Below the pieces are notes generated by a model. The model was not told the DNA's origin, searched no databases, and saw nothing but the letters and a program-made list of their open reading frames with translations. From contig CBFIIQ010000005.1 in NCBI GenBank assembly GCA_965662685.1, positions 31,878-95,877 of the forward strand: a stretch of 64,000 nucleotides of DNA, read 5' to 3'. Each line of letters starts with the position of its first letter. The first letter of the stretch is position 1. Shown here piece by piece: positions 1 through 8,665 of the stretch. The DNA comes from Eutrophocola sp965662685. Lineage in GTDB: Bacteria; Pseudomonadota; Gammaproteobacteria; Pseudomonadales; Pseudohongiellaceae. Made by a program: the position numbers and the translations under genes.

Positions 1-2
1 CA

Positions 3-974
3 GGCAACGGCTATCTGGAATTTACCAGCAGTAATGCTGCTCCCATGCTGTTCGTCGGTCTTTCAGCCGATAATAACAGCAGCGCAGGTAACGAGATTGA
101 TTTTGCCCTGCGCCTGCAATCCGGTAATGCCGAAGTACGTGAAAAAGGCGTCTATCGCAGCGACATCAAGTTTACCGCTGGCGATAAATTCCGCATTGCT
201 GTGGCAAACTCAACGGTAAGTTATCTCAAAAATGGCGTGGTTTTCTATGTCAGTGACCATTCAGCAGGGACTTCGTTGGTGGCAGACAGTGCTTTCTATA
301 ACCTCAACGGTGAAATTAGCCAGGCTGTAATAGCGACCGGAGCAACTGCTGGTACCGGCGACTCTCAATCAGCACCGCAGCCCCAACCACAACCGGAGCC
401 TCAGCCTGATACAGAGCCTCAGCCCGATACAGAGCCTCAGCCTGATACAGAGCCTCAGCCTGAAACAGAGCCTCAGCCTGAAACAGAGCCTCAGCCTGAA
501 CCGGAGTCCCAGGTTGGCGCCGTCATCTGGGAAGACCTGGTCAATGTTAGCCTGACCAACAACACTCTGCTCAAGTCTTCTGGCTGTGATGGATGTTCCG
601 ATGCCGGAGCCGCATCACGGCAGGTCATGGAGGGCAATGGCTATCTGGAGTTCACCACCACCAGCACAAGCCCGCTGTTATTCGTAGGTCTATCCAGCAA
701 CCACAAGGGCACAAAAGGCAATGAAATCGACTTTGCCATTCGCCTGCAAGCGGGCAACGCAGAGATCCGCGAAAATGGTGCTTACCGAACCGATACCAGA
801 TTTTCAAACGGAGACATATTCCGCATTGAGATATTGGACGGCAAGGTCAGCTATGCCAGGAATGGCACGGTGTTCTATACCAGTAAAAAATCTGCTGATT
901 CACCCCTGCGGGCTGATACAGCTTTCTATAACAGGTACGGTGCAGTTACCAATGTCATCATGATGACAGAATAA
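3..974 (+). CDS. secreted lectin-like repeat protein, 3' part (5' end outside window)
   Basis: The reading frame is open from the left edge, so this is the C-terminal part of a longer protein; the first in-window ATG at 45 is internal. Two copies of a beta-rich domain of about 110 residues are visible, each with a GNGYLEF start, a GNEIDFA(L/I)RLQ core, GNAE(V/I)RE and a VSY..NG.VFY end. The layout resembles bacterial concanavalin A/LamG-like domains. The copies are joined by a Pro/Gln/Glu/Thr-rich linker (about 45 residues) and each starts downstream of a Cys-containing segment (SGCDGCSD in copy 2). Probably extracellular, possibly glycan-binding; function not established. A strong terminator follows 25 bases after the stop. 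Confidence 0.8.
   Translation, partial: GNGYLEFTSSNAAPMLFVGLSADNNSSAGNEIDFALRLQSGNAEVREKGVYRSDIKFTAGDKFRIAVANSTVSYLKNGVVFYVSDHSAGTSLVADSAFYNLNGEISQAVIATGATAGTGDSQSAPQPQPQPEPQPDTEPQPDTEPQPDTEPQPETEPQPETEPQPEPESQVGAVIWEDLVNVSLTNNTLLKSSGCDGCSDAGAASRQVMEGNGYLEFTTTSTSPLLFVGLSSNHKGTKGNEIDFAIRLQAGNAEIRENGAYRTDTRFSNGDIFRIEILDGKVSYARNGTVFYTSKKSADSPLRADTAFYNRYGAVTNVIMMTE
396..503 (+). repeat. 18-bp tandem repeat encoding a PQPDTE/PQPETE linker
   Basis: Six consecutive 18-bp units begin with GAGCCTCAGCC and differ mainly at the Asp/Glu codon (GAT or GAA). They stay in frame and encode a hexapeptide linker between two lectin-like domains. Units of this kind can change in number by slippage without disturbing the frame. 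Confidence 0.9.
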
Positions 975-998
975 CTGACTGATCCTGTTTATAAAAAT

Positions 999-1039
999 AT
1001 ACCCGGCCGGGGCTCTGTGTCCCGTCCGGGTATTTTTTT
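999..1039 (+). terminator. rho-independent terminator, probably bidirectional
   Basis: A 13-bp stem (999-1011 with 1021-1033, one mismatch, GC-rich) closes a 9-base loop and is followed by seven T residues at 1033-1039. On the other strand the same stem is followed by a TATTTTTAT run. It lies between two convergent genes, the lectin-like protein and the epimerase at 1147, and could end both transcripts, including the long EPS transcript. Confidence 0.8.
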
Positions 1040-1146
1040 ATCTGTCTGGCGCCCGCAAAAGCAAACTGCGGAACAGGACCTGCAGGCGTGTTATCCCCGC
1101 TGGTGCCAACCTCTACAGAAAATACAGCATCCTGGTCGCTGGCTTG

Positions 1147-2121
1147 CTAACTGCCACTGGCTTGTTTTAATTCCTTTCCTCGGGATTGCTGCCCCAGAGT
1201 TTTAACATACCATGCAACGGTTTCCTTCAGTCCATCCTCAAAGCTTACCTGAGGTGAATAACCGAGAATGGTTTCTGCGATTTCTATTGCCGCCTGGGAA
1301 TGCTTGACATCACCACTCCTTGGCTCGAGAAATTCAGGCGCCACATCCATGCCCAGTTCCTGCTCCACACAGTTGAGCAGATGCAGCAGACTCCAGCGAT
1401 CACCACAGGCGATGTTCATTATTTCACCCGGGGCAAAAAAAGCGGTCGCTGCAGCTATATTGGCCTGCACTACATTTCCGACATAGGTAAAATCTCGGGT
1501 CTGCAAGCCATCCCCATAAATCCTTGGTGCCTTGCCATTTAATAGTGCATCAAGAAACTTGGGAATCACCGCGGCATATTCGGAATCAGGATCCTGCCTC
1601 GGCCCAAATACATTGAAATAACGAAGTACCACCGTTTCAAGACCATAGTTTTCCCAGAAGTTCCGGCAATAATATTCTCCCATCAGCTTGGTAATAGCAT
1701 AGGGTGACAGCGGAGATGGGGTCATTTTTTCATGCTTTGGTAAAATTTCGGTATCTCCATACACAGATGATGAAGAGGCAAATACCAAGCGCCGAACCTG
1801 ATTGCGCCGACATGCCTCCAGTACTTTTAATGTACCGGTAGCATTTACCTCGTGACTTAAAATCGGATTTTGGATGGAGCGTTCAACTGAGCACAATGCC
1901 GCCTGATGAAAAACAACATCAATTCCTTTCGTCGCCTCCTCCAACGCCTCAAGATCGCGTATGTCGGCTTCGATAACATTGACTGGCAGACCCTTGATAT
2001 TTTCATATTTACCGGTGGAAAAGTTATCCAGTATAGTGACTTCATCTCCATTTTTTTCAACAAGCTGTTGCGCAATATGCGAACCAATGAAGCCTGCGCC
2101 TCCTGTTATAAGATAATTCAT
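1147..2121 (-). CDS. NAD-dependent UDP-sugar 4-epimerase (WbpP/GalE-like SDR)
   Basis: 324 residues, an extended short-chain dehydrogenase. The N-terminal Rossmann motif GGAGFIGSH is at residues 7-15, the catalytic pair Tyr141/Lys145 lies in YAITK, and the Ser-rich SSSSVYGD loop at about 116-123 supplies the catalytic Ser/Thr. The overall pattern (DNFSTG, RYFNVFGPRQ) is that of UDP-GlcNAc/UDP-GlcA 4-epimerases of the WbpP group. With the dehydrogenase at 35026 it could make UDP-GalNAcA, but the exact substrate is inference. Its ATG overlaps the TAA of the upstream cupin gene (TAATG), so translation is probably coupled. It is the last gene of the EPS locus. Confidence 0.88.
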   Translation of the reverse strand: MNYLITGGAGFIGSHIAQQLVEKNGDEVTILDNFSTGKYENIKGLPVNVIEADIRDLEALEEATKGIDVVFHQAALCSVERSIQNPILSHEVNATGTLKVLEACRRNQVRRLVFASSSSVYGDTEILPKHEKMTPSPLSPYAITKLMGEYYCRNFWENYGLETVVLRYFNVFGPRQDPDSEYAAVIPKFLDALLNGKAPRIYGDGLQTRDFTYVGNVVQANIAAATAFFAPGEIMNIACGDRWSLLHLLNCVEQELGMDVAPEFLEPRSGDVKHSQAAIEIAETILGYSPQVSFEDGLKETVAWYVKTLGQQSRGKELKQASGS

Positions 2122-2531
2122 TATTCTACTCCTTCACTATTCAATTCACGTTCATAGTCATCTTCCAGCCTGACTATGTCCTCTTCCAGTAATTTACTTC
2201 CCAGCTGCACTTCAATGACCCTTAGTATTTCCGACATTGGATTTTCTATTCGGTGGACTGTTCGTTCTGGAATTACTGTTGACTGCAAAACACCAAGTTC
2301 ATGTACCTGGTTCGCAACCACTATCCTGGCCTTACCGGAAACGACCAGCCAGTGTTCTGTCCGATGATGGTGAAACTGAAGACTTAATCGATGGCCAGGA
2401 TTTACCTCAATCAACTTCACCTTGTAGGATGGGCCTTCATTAAGAATCATCCATTTACCCCAAGGCCTGGTTTCGCTTTCCAGTGGAAACAAATTACTGT
2501 TTACCATGTTGAACATACTTAGTTTTTCCAT
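2121..2531 (-). CDS. cupin, mannose-6-phosphate isomerase type II-like domain
   Basis: 136 residues if started at the ATG at 2531, which has AGGAGA six bases upstream; a longer start at 2567 has none. The protein is a single cupin matching the C-terminal isomerase domain of ManC-type enzymes: RPWG, SYKVKLIEVNPG, LSLQFHHHRTEHW with metal-binding His and Glu, then VSGKARI. Such stand-alone domains are usually annotated as phosphomannose isomerase-like and may interconvert fructose-6-P and mannose-6-P. That would feed a GDP-mannose branch, consistent with the AlgD-like gene at 5686, although no ManC nucleotidyltransferase is seen in the window. Confidence 0.8.
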   Translation of the reverse strand: MEKLSMFNMVNSNLFPLESETRPWGKWMILNEGPSYKVKLIEVNPGHRLSLQFHHHRTEHWLVVSGKARIVVANQVHELGVLQSTVIPERTVHRIENPMSEILRVIEVQLGSKLLEEDIVRLEDDYERELNSEGVE

Positions 2532-2791
2532 TTCTGGTCTCCTCAGATTTACTTTCCTGACTACCATGACGACTTTCCGACAAGACGGTCGAACATTACG
2601 GTAGTGTTGTTATTTTTAGTCAGGGTCCCTGAACTAATCGCAGCTGATGCGGGTTTGAAGCGCTGGCGACCTAATCAGGATGTCCCCGGGAACGTTACTT
2701 GCTTGAAAGGATTTGGCTGATGGCTTTACTTGACTGGATTAATTAATCGAATGATGCTGACAGGATAAAAAATAATTTTTTGCTGGCTTTG

Positions 2792-3934
2792 TCACCTGGC
2801 TTTTTGCCAGGTAACCCGCTGGCGACGCAGGATAAATCTCAAAAAACCAACAATAGTGGCCCAATTAAGCAGGCAAAAAGCGTAAGGGACGTTTACAAAC
2901 GGGCCTTTTCTGTTTGAACTCTGGATCATGTATCCAGCCACAGCCGCGCTATAAAATAGCAACTGCAAGACAAGTATTACTCGATACAATATCGCGTCCA
3001 GCAGCAGGAAATTTGATGAAAGGGCCACGACAAGGCAAAAGGGGCTGAATAACCGGCACAATTTGTGTGAATATGTCTGGAACCACAACCTGTTGATAAC
3101 AGGGTTAAGTAGCCAGGGTTCCAGGGTAAATAGCTGAAAGTTTCCGGCAATCGTTCTTACTTTACGGGTAAATTCCGCTTCAGCCCGTTTGAAGACCTTG
3201 TCATGGGCGCGCGCTTTACTTTCAAACAGTACCCGATAACCCTGACGAGCAATCCTCATTGGAATCAGCACATCATCGAGAATTGTTTCTTCCGGTATCA
3301 ATTCATAGAGTCTGCGCCGAATGGCATAGATTGCCCCGGTAACGCCCACGGTTGAGTCGACACGCGATTCACAAGAGCGGATAAACTTCTCATAGCGCCA
3401 GTAGAAACCTACTCCTTCACCAACTTCCGCATCGGCCTTTTCTTCCAGAATCAGTTCACCACTGACAACACCAGTTTCGGGATCCTCAAAGTTCATCAGC
3501 AACGCACGCAGTGCATCTGAGGTAATTCGCTGCCGGGTATCCAGAAAAACAATTATTTCACTTTCCAGTTGCGGAACCAGTTCATTGAGTACTGCGGGCT
3601 TGCCACGGTTTTCCCTATACTCAACGACCCTTACACCCTGCTGCTGGTAACATAAGGCCCTGGCTACAGTCCGGTCACTGGAACCATCAGAGGCAATAAC
3701 GATTTCCAGCAAATTGTCCGGATAATCCAGGGCCAGCAGGTTTTTTATTCGAGTGTCGATGCGCTCTTCTTCATTATGAGCAACTACCACGATACTGACT
3801 GATGCCAGGTATGATTTGCGCACCACATGCCGCTTTCCCCAATGCGCCCAGATCCATATAAGCAGGGGATAGCCAAAGTAGGTGTACACAAGCAGGCCAG
3901 AAGAGGCCCAAAACCATATCAGGGAAGTCAACAT
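2792..3934 (-). CDS. membrane glycosyltransferase family 2
   Basis: 380 residues. One or two N-terminal membrane segments (about 2-30) are followed by a GT-A domain: SIVVVAHNEEERID at about 47-60, DGSSD at 83-87, FLDTRQ at 130-135 in the DxD position, and ETILDDVLIP as the likely catalytic acidic motif. Three hydrophobic segments close the protein (about 285-365). The topology is that of processive or dolichol-type GT2 enzymes of EPS loci, acting at the cytoplasmic face of the inner membrane. Its stop codon sits inside a small hairpin (2794-2812). It lies 41 bp after the beta-helix gene. Donor and acceptor are unknown. Confidence 0.87.
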   Translation of the reverse strand: MLTSLIWFWASSGLLVYTYFGYPLLIWIWAHWGKRHVVRKSYLASVSIVVVAHNEEERIDTRIKNLLALDYPDNLLEIVIASDGSSDRTVARALCYQQQGVRVVEYRENRGKPAVLNELVPQLESEIIVFLDTRQRITSDALRALLMNFEDPETGVVSGELILEEKADAEVGEGVGFYWRYEKFIRSCESRVDSTVGVTGAIYAIRRRLYELIPEETILDDVLIPMRIARQGYRVLFESKARAHDKVFKRAEAEFTRKVRTIAGNFQLFTLEPWLLNPVINRLWFQTYSHKLCRLFSPFCLVVALSSNFLLLDAILYRVILVLQLLFYSAAVAGYMIQSSNRKGPFVNVPYAFCLLNWATIVGFLRFILRRQRVTWQKAR

Positions 3935-3975
3935 TGCTGGAGCCTGTTAGTCAGTCAGAGAAATATATACAGCGC

Positions 3976-5685
3976 TCATTGCCCGCTGGAATTAAGAGCA
4001 TCATTGTGCAGACAAAAATCAGGCTGCTCAGTTACCGCCATCGCTGCACATAGTGTTACAGCATTAATTCCGGGTAAGGCATTTTGATCATCAAGTGGTG
4101 ATTCACCAGTCGTTGCTGCATCCAATGAATTGTTTACTGACGGACGGGGCTGATCTGAGATGATTCTCGACAGTTTTTGTCTGCCCGGATAGGCCGCCAG
4201 CGGCGTCATCGAAATGACATTGTCCTTTACCAGCGCCTGCTTCAGGGTACGTGTCAAACTATACCTCGTACCTATTGCCCCCTCGTCCGGGCTCCGGGCC
4301 TGATCAAATAGAAACTGGTTTGCGTAAATCACTGCGCCCTTATGAGGCCTGCCCTCGCTGCTCACCATGTGACTGATATTAAAGGCAGTATTATGCTCAA
4401 TCAGGATATTTTCTGTCCCGTCAAGTAACTGAAAAAGATGCCCTCTGCCCCATCTTCCGCCCATATCTTCAAACAGATTATTGCGAATAAGAATATTCTT
4501 CGTTATCTGGCTGTCATGAATATCATCCTGCCCAAGTATGTTGATCCCTGCAGCCACATGCCTGATGATATTGTTGGTAAAGGTAATGTCCTGCACAACT
4601 GACCACGGAGCGGTGTTATCCTGATTGCGTACTGTGAATAGAATGGCATAGCCATTCTGTGCATGGGGCCAGTTATATTCAAACAGATTGCCGTCAATCA
4701 GCACCCTCCTGGCATTTTTTAATTCCAGCAGATTTTTCACAGCCCAGGGACGGCCTTCGTAACCCGCTTCATCTATTTTCCATGCCAGCGGTTTGCTGAA
4801 ATGATTCCTGCGAATTTCGATATCTGACGGCACCATATTTTTGATCCCGGGGTCACCGCCACCAAACATGATATTTTCACCAGCACCTTCGAGGTAATTG
4901 TTAACTATCTTGTAGGGACCTGGTCCGCTCCAGCCAGCTATTGCCTGGGAATCTACGCCGACAGCCTTGAAGTCGGAAAGCCAGGAATCCACCACGGCGG
5001 TATAAGCCGAATTCATTGCTATTCCGCGCCGCGTGCCGAGCTGGGGATCACCATGCAGATAACAGCGGTCAAAAATGAGATGGTGTGGAATTTGCGCCTC
5101 AGGCATGGAGGCATCAGACAGCATCACCAGGTTGGTCAGGTAAGTTCCGGCAGGCCTTGGCATCTCGCGCTCTATCGCTTCATAGAAAAGCTGTTGCAGA
5201 CCCCGCCATAGACCTTCATCAACATAAGGACTTACTTCTATTCCGATAAAGCGATAGTGATGAGCGCCTGGTGCTGTTGCTATAACAAAGCCTTGCCTGG
5301 AAACCAGTTTGGCCATTGCCGGAGCATATTCTGGCGAAACTCTTGTACCCGGTGCAGGTAAGGCGTTACTGGCATCACCTGAGCGTATTATTATCCACTG
5401 TGAACCAGCTTTGAACGGCAGTATAAATGGGCCCATATATGTTGCACCCGGGGCTAGCTCAATAACATCTCCAGGCTCGGCATCAAGTAATGCCTGCTGA
5501 AAATTTCCTCCTGCCCTGACCCGGATAGTCTTTCCTGCCTGCAAACCAATGCTGGTGTCCACTTCTTCAAGGGGAAGGTTCACCGACTGCCCCCACCAGG
5601 CACCAGCATCTTGCATAGCGCCTGGCAGTAGCAGTATCAAAAGCGCAACAACAAGCGCCTTGCCCGCATGAACTCCCTGTACCAT
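3976..5685 (-). CDS. secreted right-handed beta-helix protein
   Basis: 569 residues with an N-terminal signal peptide (hydrophobic stretch about 9-24, probable cleavage after DAGA). The N-terminal part has the motif RVRAGGNFQQALLDAEPGDVIELAPG, typical of pectate-lyase-like parallel beta-helices, and the middle carries repeated short strands with Asn ladders (NNYLEG, GNLFEYN, TNNIIRH, RNNLFED). It could be a periplasmic or outer-membrane lyase, epimerase (as AlgG is in alginate loci) or polymer-binding protein; I see no diagnostic catalytic residues. An AGGAGG site sits eight bases before the ATG, which directly follows the stop of the upstream dehydrogenase (TAGATG). Confidence 0.75.
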   Translation of the reverse strand: MVQGVHAGKALVVALLILLLPGAMQDAGAWWGQSVNLPLEEVDTSIGLQAGKTIRVRAGGNFQQALLDAEPGDVIELAPGATYMGPFILPFKAGSQWIIIRSGDASNALPAPGTRVSPEYAPAMAKLVSRQGFVIATAPGAHHYRFIGIEVSPYVDEGLWRGLQQLFYEAIEREMPRPAGTYLTNLVMLSDASMPEAQIPHHLIFDRCYLHGDPQLGTRRGIAMNSAYTAVVDSWLSDFKAVGVDSQAIAGWSGPGPYKIVNNYLEGAGENIMFGGGDPGIKNMVPSDIEIRRNHFSKPLAWKIDEAGYEGRPWAVKNLLELKNARRVLIDGNLFEYNWPHAQNGYAILFTVRNQDNTAPWSVVQDITFTNNIIRHVAAGINILGQDDIHDSQITKNILIRNNLFEDMGGRWGRGHLFQLLDGTENILIEHNTAFNISHMVSSEGRPHKGAVIYANQFLFDQARSPDEGAIGTRYSLTRTLKQALVKDNVISMTPLAAYPGRQKLSRIISDQPRPSVNNSLDAATTGESPLDDQNALPGINAVTLCAAMAVTEQPDFCLHNDALNSSGQ

Positions 5686-6993
5686 CTAGGCAGCCTCCTG
5701 ACTAAGAATCTGATCGGAAACAGTTCCTCGGGTCAGGTCAACAAGCATGCAATCTGTGCCGACCTGGGCCAGGATTTCTTCTACTTCCTTTGTATCATTG
5801 CTAATGACCAGCAACTCTGAATGAGCAAGAATTTGCTGATGATCGTCACACATCAGCGAGGCAATATGCGGGATTTCCTCGACAATATAGCGTCTGTTAG
5901 CACCGGTAAGTTTTGCAATAGAGACATTCCTGTCCAGTATGCGCACATCAAACCCTTTACCGATAAAAGTTTCCACGAGCCGTACCATCGGGCTTTCCCT
6001 TAGATCATCAGTATCAGGCTTGAATGACAAACCCAGAATCCCGATGCGCTTTTTCCCTGATGCCAACACTTTAGTAATGGCCTGTTCAATTTGCGCCTCA
6101 TTGGAAGGCAAGATAGATTCGAATAACGGCAGCGCAACATCGGCATGATGTGTTGCATAAAGCAGGGCCCTGAGATCTTTCGGCAAACAGGAACCGCCGA
6201 ATGCAAAACCAGGGCGCAGGTAAGCATCTGAAATATTAAGTTTTGTATCCATGCAGAAAATACGCATGACTTCCTGCGCATCAATTCCAAAGGATTGGCA
6301 GATATCCCCCGCTTCATTCGCGAAACATACCTTGAGCGCATGGTAGGAGTTGCACAAATATTTTACTGCTTCAGCAGTTTTCAAGCTGGTATGGATATAA
6401 GGAGCATCCACATTTTTGTAAATCTCCCTCAGCACGTTTTCCGTGTCACCATCTTCACTACCGACCAGGGTAAAGGGAGGATTGGCGAAATCCTTCAGGG
6501 CAGATCCTTCCCGGATAAACTCCGGATTCATTGCCACTTTCAGGAAGGGCCGGAAAATTTCACCTGCTGTGGCCAGTAAGGAAGATGTCACGATGCGCTG
6601 TGTAGTACCCGGCAAAACAGTGCTTCGTACCACGACTGTATAGGGTTTTGTGCTTCCCTTGAGTACCTGGCCAATTTCACGGCTTACGTTCTGCAGTGCA
6701 TTAAGGCGAAGTTTTCCGTTTTCATCGCCGGGAGTTCCCACGCAGATAAAGGCCAGGTCAGAATTAATCACGGCTTCTTCGCATGAAGTGGTAGCGCGCA
6801 ACTTGCCCTCACTGACCACTTTTGCCAACAACTCATCGAGACCGGGCTCCACAATCGGTGATTTCCCATTATTTATCATGTCGACTTTTTCCTCGTTGAG
6901 ATCAATGCCAATCACCTCAAAACCAGCCTCCGCCAAACAGGCGGCACTTACACAACCCACATAACCAAGACCAAAAACGCTGATTCGTTTCAT
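5686..6993 (-). CDS. nucleotide-sugar 6-dehydrogenase, GDP-mannose dehydrogenase (AlgD)-like
   Basis: 435 residues from the ATG at 6993, seven bases after AAGGAG; a longer start at 7047 lacks this site, and an ATG at 6996 is also possible. The NAD site GLGYVG is at 8-13, the NPEFIRE motif at 157-163, and the catalytic Cys269 lies in PGFAFGGSCLPKD, almost the same position as Cys268 in Pseudomonas AlgD. LGLSFKPDTDDLRESP is also conserved. The resemblance to AlgD is closer than to UDP-glucose dehydrogenases by eye, so GDP-mannuronate is the leading product, with UDP-GlcA as the alternative. It sits next to the deacetylase and beta-helix genes. Confidence 0.85.
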   Translation of the reverse strand: MKRISVFGLGYVGCVSAACLAEAGFEVIGIDLNEEKVDMINNGKSPIVEPGLDELLAKVVSEGKLRATTSCEEAVINSDLAFICVGTPGDENGKLRLNALQNVSREIGQVLKGSTKPYTVVVRSTVLPGTTQRIVTSSLLATAGEIFRPFLKVAMNPEFIREGSALKDFANPPFTLVGSEDGDTENVLREIYKNVDAPYIHTSLKTAEAVKYLCNSYHALKVCFANEAGDICQSFGIDAQEVMRIFCMDTKLNISDAYLRPGFAFGGSCLPKDLRALLYATHHADVALPLFESILPSNEAQIEQAITKVLASGKKRIGILGLSFKPDTDDLRESPMVRLVETFIGKGFDVRILDRNVSIAKLTGANRRYIVEEIPHIASLMCDDHQQILAHSELLVISNDTKEVEEILAQVGTDCMLVDLTRGTVSDQILSQEAA

Positions 6994-7061
6994 CATGCAA
7001 CTCCTTAAATAATTAATTGAAAAAGTAAATGGTGTATCTTTCGCCAAAGGATGAATTTCCT

Positions 7062-7859
7062 TTAACTGGCGCTTCGATGTATCAGGTTACTCAGGACTTC
7101 GTAGCGCGAACCAAGAGAATTTTTAAGTATTTTTTTTCCATTCCATGTGGCCCATTCCCTGAACAGGGTTGACGCTTTACCACTAACCACGTTTCCTGAA
7201 AAATCAACGGGGGAATCCTGCCTTAGCGTGTAGCGCCCGAGTACCGGACTTCCACCAACCCTGCGAATTCTGCTTTCCGGTTCTGAGGTAAACAGGATTT
7301 CAAGTCCTGCCTCCTGTGCAGCACGAGCCACTCTGGGCGAGTAGTAGCCACCTGGAACTGATCCGACAGTTACACTTTCGCCGGTAATATCTTCAAGCAC
7401 TTGCTTGCTTTTCTGCCATTCATTTACCATTGTTTCCCATGAACAATGGTTGAACCATTGCGGATGCGTCACCGTGTGGGTACCGACAAGATGCCCCCTG
7501 TAGTGAAGATCCTGTATATGATGTTTGTCCAGAAAACCCCGACGGCCGATCCAGTCCGTGGTAATCAGGCAGTGTCCACGCCAGCCATTGTCTTCAAGAT
7601 GGTCTGCAAGTACCGAGTGATAGGAGATACCTCCATCATCGACACTTATAGTGAACGGAGTCGTACTAGCGCGGGCTTTAACAGGTAATTCAGTCACCAG
7701 TACGGGAGCATCCGTGCGTGCAATTTTTATCGCGAGCAATTGCGCCAGCAGATTTTCTTCAGACAATTTATAGCGGTCTGCAGAAGCACCAGGGAATCCA
7801 CTTTCATTGGGTGATTTTTTGTAGATGTCATGAAATAACAGGTTGATCAGGGATGTCAT
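7062..7859 (-). CDS. polysaccharide deacetylase family (NodB fold) protein
   Basis: 265 residues. The start at 7859 is chosen because it overlaps the previous stop as ATGA and has GGAG seven bases upstream; the translation then begins with MTSLINLLFHD, typical of the family. The metal-dependent motifs are present: FTISVDDGG for the catalytic and metal Asp pair, HTVTHP for the metal His pair, and PGGYYSP for the groove. It probably removes N- or O-acetyl groups from sugar residues of the EPS or its precursor. There is no signal peptide, so action would be cytoplasmic. It is coupled to the formyltransferase-like gene, which suggests deacetylation followed by N-acylation. Confidence 0.83.
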   Translation of the reverse strand: MTSLINLLFHDIYKKSPNESGFPGASADRYKLSEENLLAQLLAIKIARTDAPVLVTELPVKARASTTPFTISVDDGGISYHSVLADHLEDNGWRGHCLITTDWIGRRGFLDKHHIQDLHYRGHLVGTHTVTHPQWFNHCSWETMVNEWQKSKQVLEDITGESVTVGSVPGGYYSPRVARAAQEAGLEILFTSEPESRIRRVGGSPVLGRYTLRQDSPVDFSGNVVSGKASTLFREWATWNGKKILKNSLGSRYEVLSNLIHRSAS

Positions 7860-8665
7860 GCCAGTACTCCGCGGGCAGAAAGTTTCCAGTACAGATACGC
7901 TGTCAGCCATGGCTGGCCCCATGCCCGGGAAAAATGGCAAGGTCTTTGCAAAGGTTTGGCGGTTGCGTTGTATATGTCATAAAGCACACTGGTAATGCGC
8001 TGCAGATTTTCCAGAACCACCCGATACTGGATAACAATATGTGACTCATGGGTTTCATCGAATGAGTAGGATGAATGCAGGTATACAGTTCCCGTATCTA
8101 TTCCCGCATCTACTTTTAACAGGGTCATCCCCACATGCTTAAGGTCACGCTTTACCAGTGCCCAAAAACAGCCATGTGCATTACGATATTCGGGACAGAT
8201 ACCCGGATGCATCACAAAGGTTCCCGTCCTGGCTATATCAAAAATTGCCGGTTTTAGAATAAATTTACACCTGGCAATCGTCAGGTCCGGTTGAAGACGC
8301 TCCAGGAAGCACCTGACCCGGTCATCATTCGGATTAAAAACAGTGATCGTTTCTATCGCGTCAGTATTTGCTGGATATTTTTTCAGGAGGGATTTCAGTG
8401 TCTTTTCTGCCCATGCCTGATCTGACCGCGAATAGCGAAGGCGATAAAAAAGGCGAAACAGCAGCACATCAATTAGTCTTAGTAATCCCACCCGTCTGTA
8501 CTCACGACGGATTTTTTTAAAAGTGGAACCAGGTTTATCACGCAGCAATACAATGCCACTCAGGCAAAAGCTGCAGGCCAACCAGGCCGCAAGACCCTTG
8601 CAGTCTATGCCATCATTTTCATGACAAATCAGTACAACCCGGGGGCGGGAGCCTGGCGTTTTCAT
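7856..8665 (-). CDS. formyltransferase-like protein with altered active site
   Basis: 269 residues from the ATG at 8665 that overlaps the upstream stop (ATGA); a start at 8686 is possible. The fold is indicated by HPGICPEYRNAHG followed by the VDAGIDTG loop, as in methionyl-tRNA and sugar N-formyltransferases. The usual N-x-H triad begins with Asn, but here the residue two before the His is Val (FVMHPG), so the catalytic Asn seems absent. It could formylate an amino sugar, use another acyl donor, or be inactive. It stands between a GT4 and a deacetylase, with ATGA overlaps on both sides. Confidence 0.7.
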   Translation of the reverse strand: MKTPGSRPRVVLICHENDGIDCKGLAAWLACSFCLSGIVLLRDKPGSTFKKIRREYRRVGLLRLIDVLLFRLFYRLRYSRSDQAWAEKTLKSLLKKYPANTDAIETITVFNPNDDRVRCFLERLQPDLTIARCKFILKPAIFDIARTGTFVMHPGICPEYRNAHGCFWALVKRDLKHVGMTLLKVDAGIDTGTVYLHSSYSFDETHESHIVIQYRVVLENLQRITSVLYDIYNATAKPLQRPCHFSRAWGQPWLTAYLYWKLSARGVLA

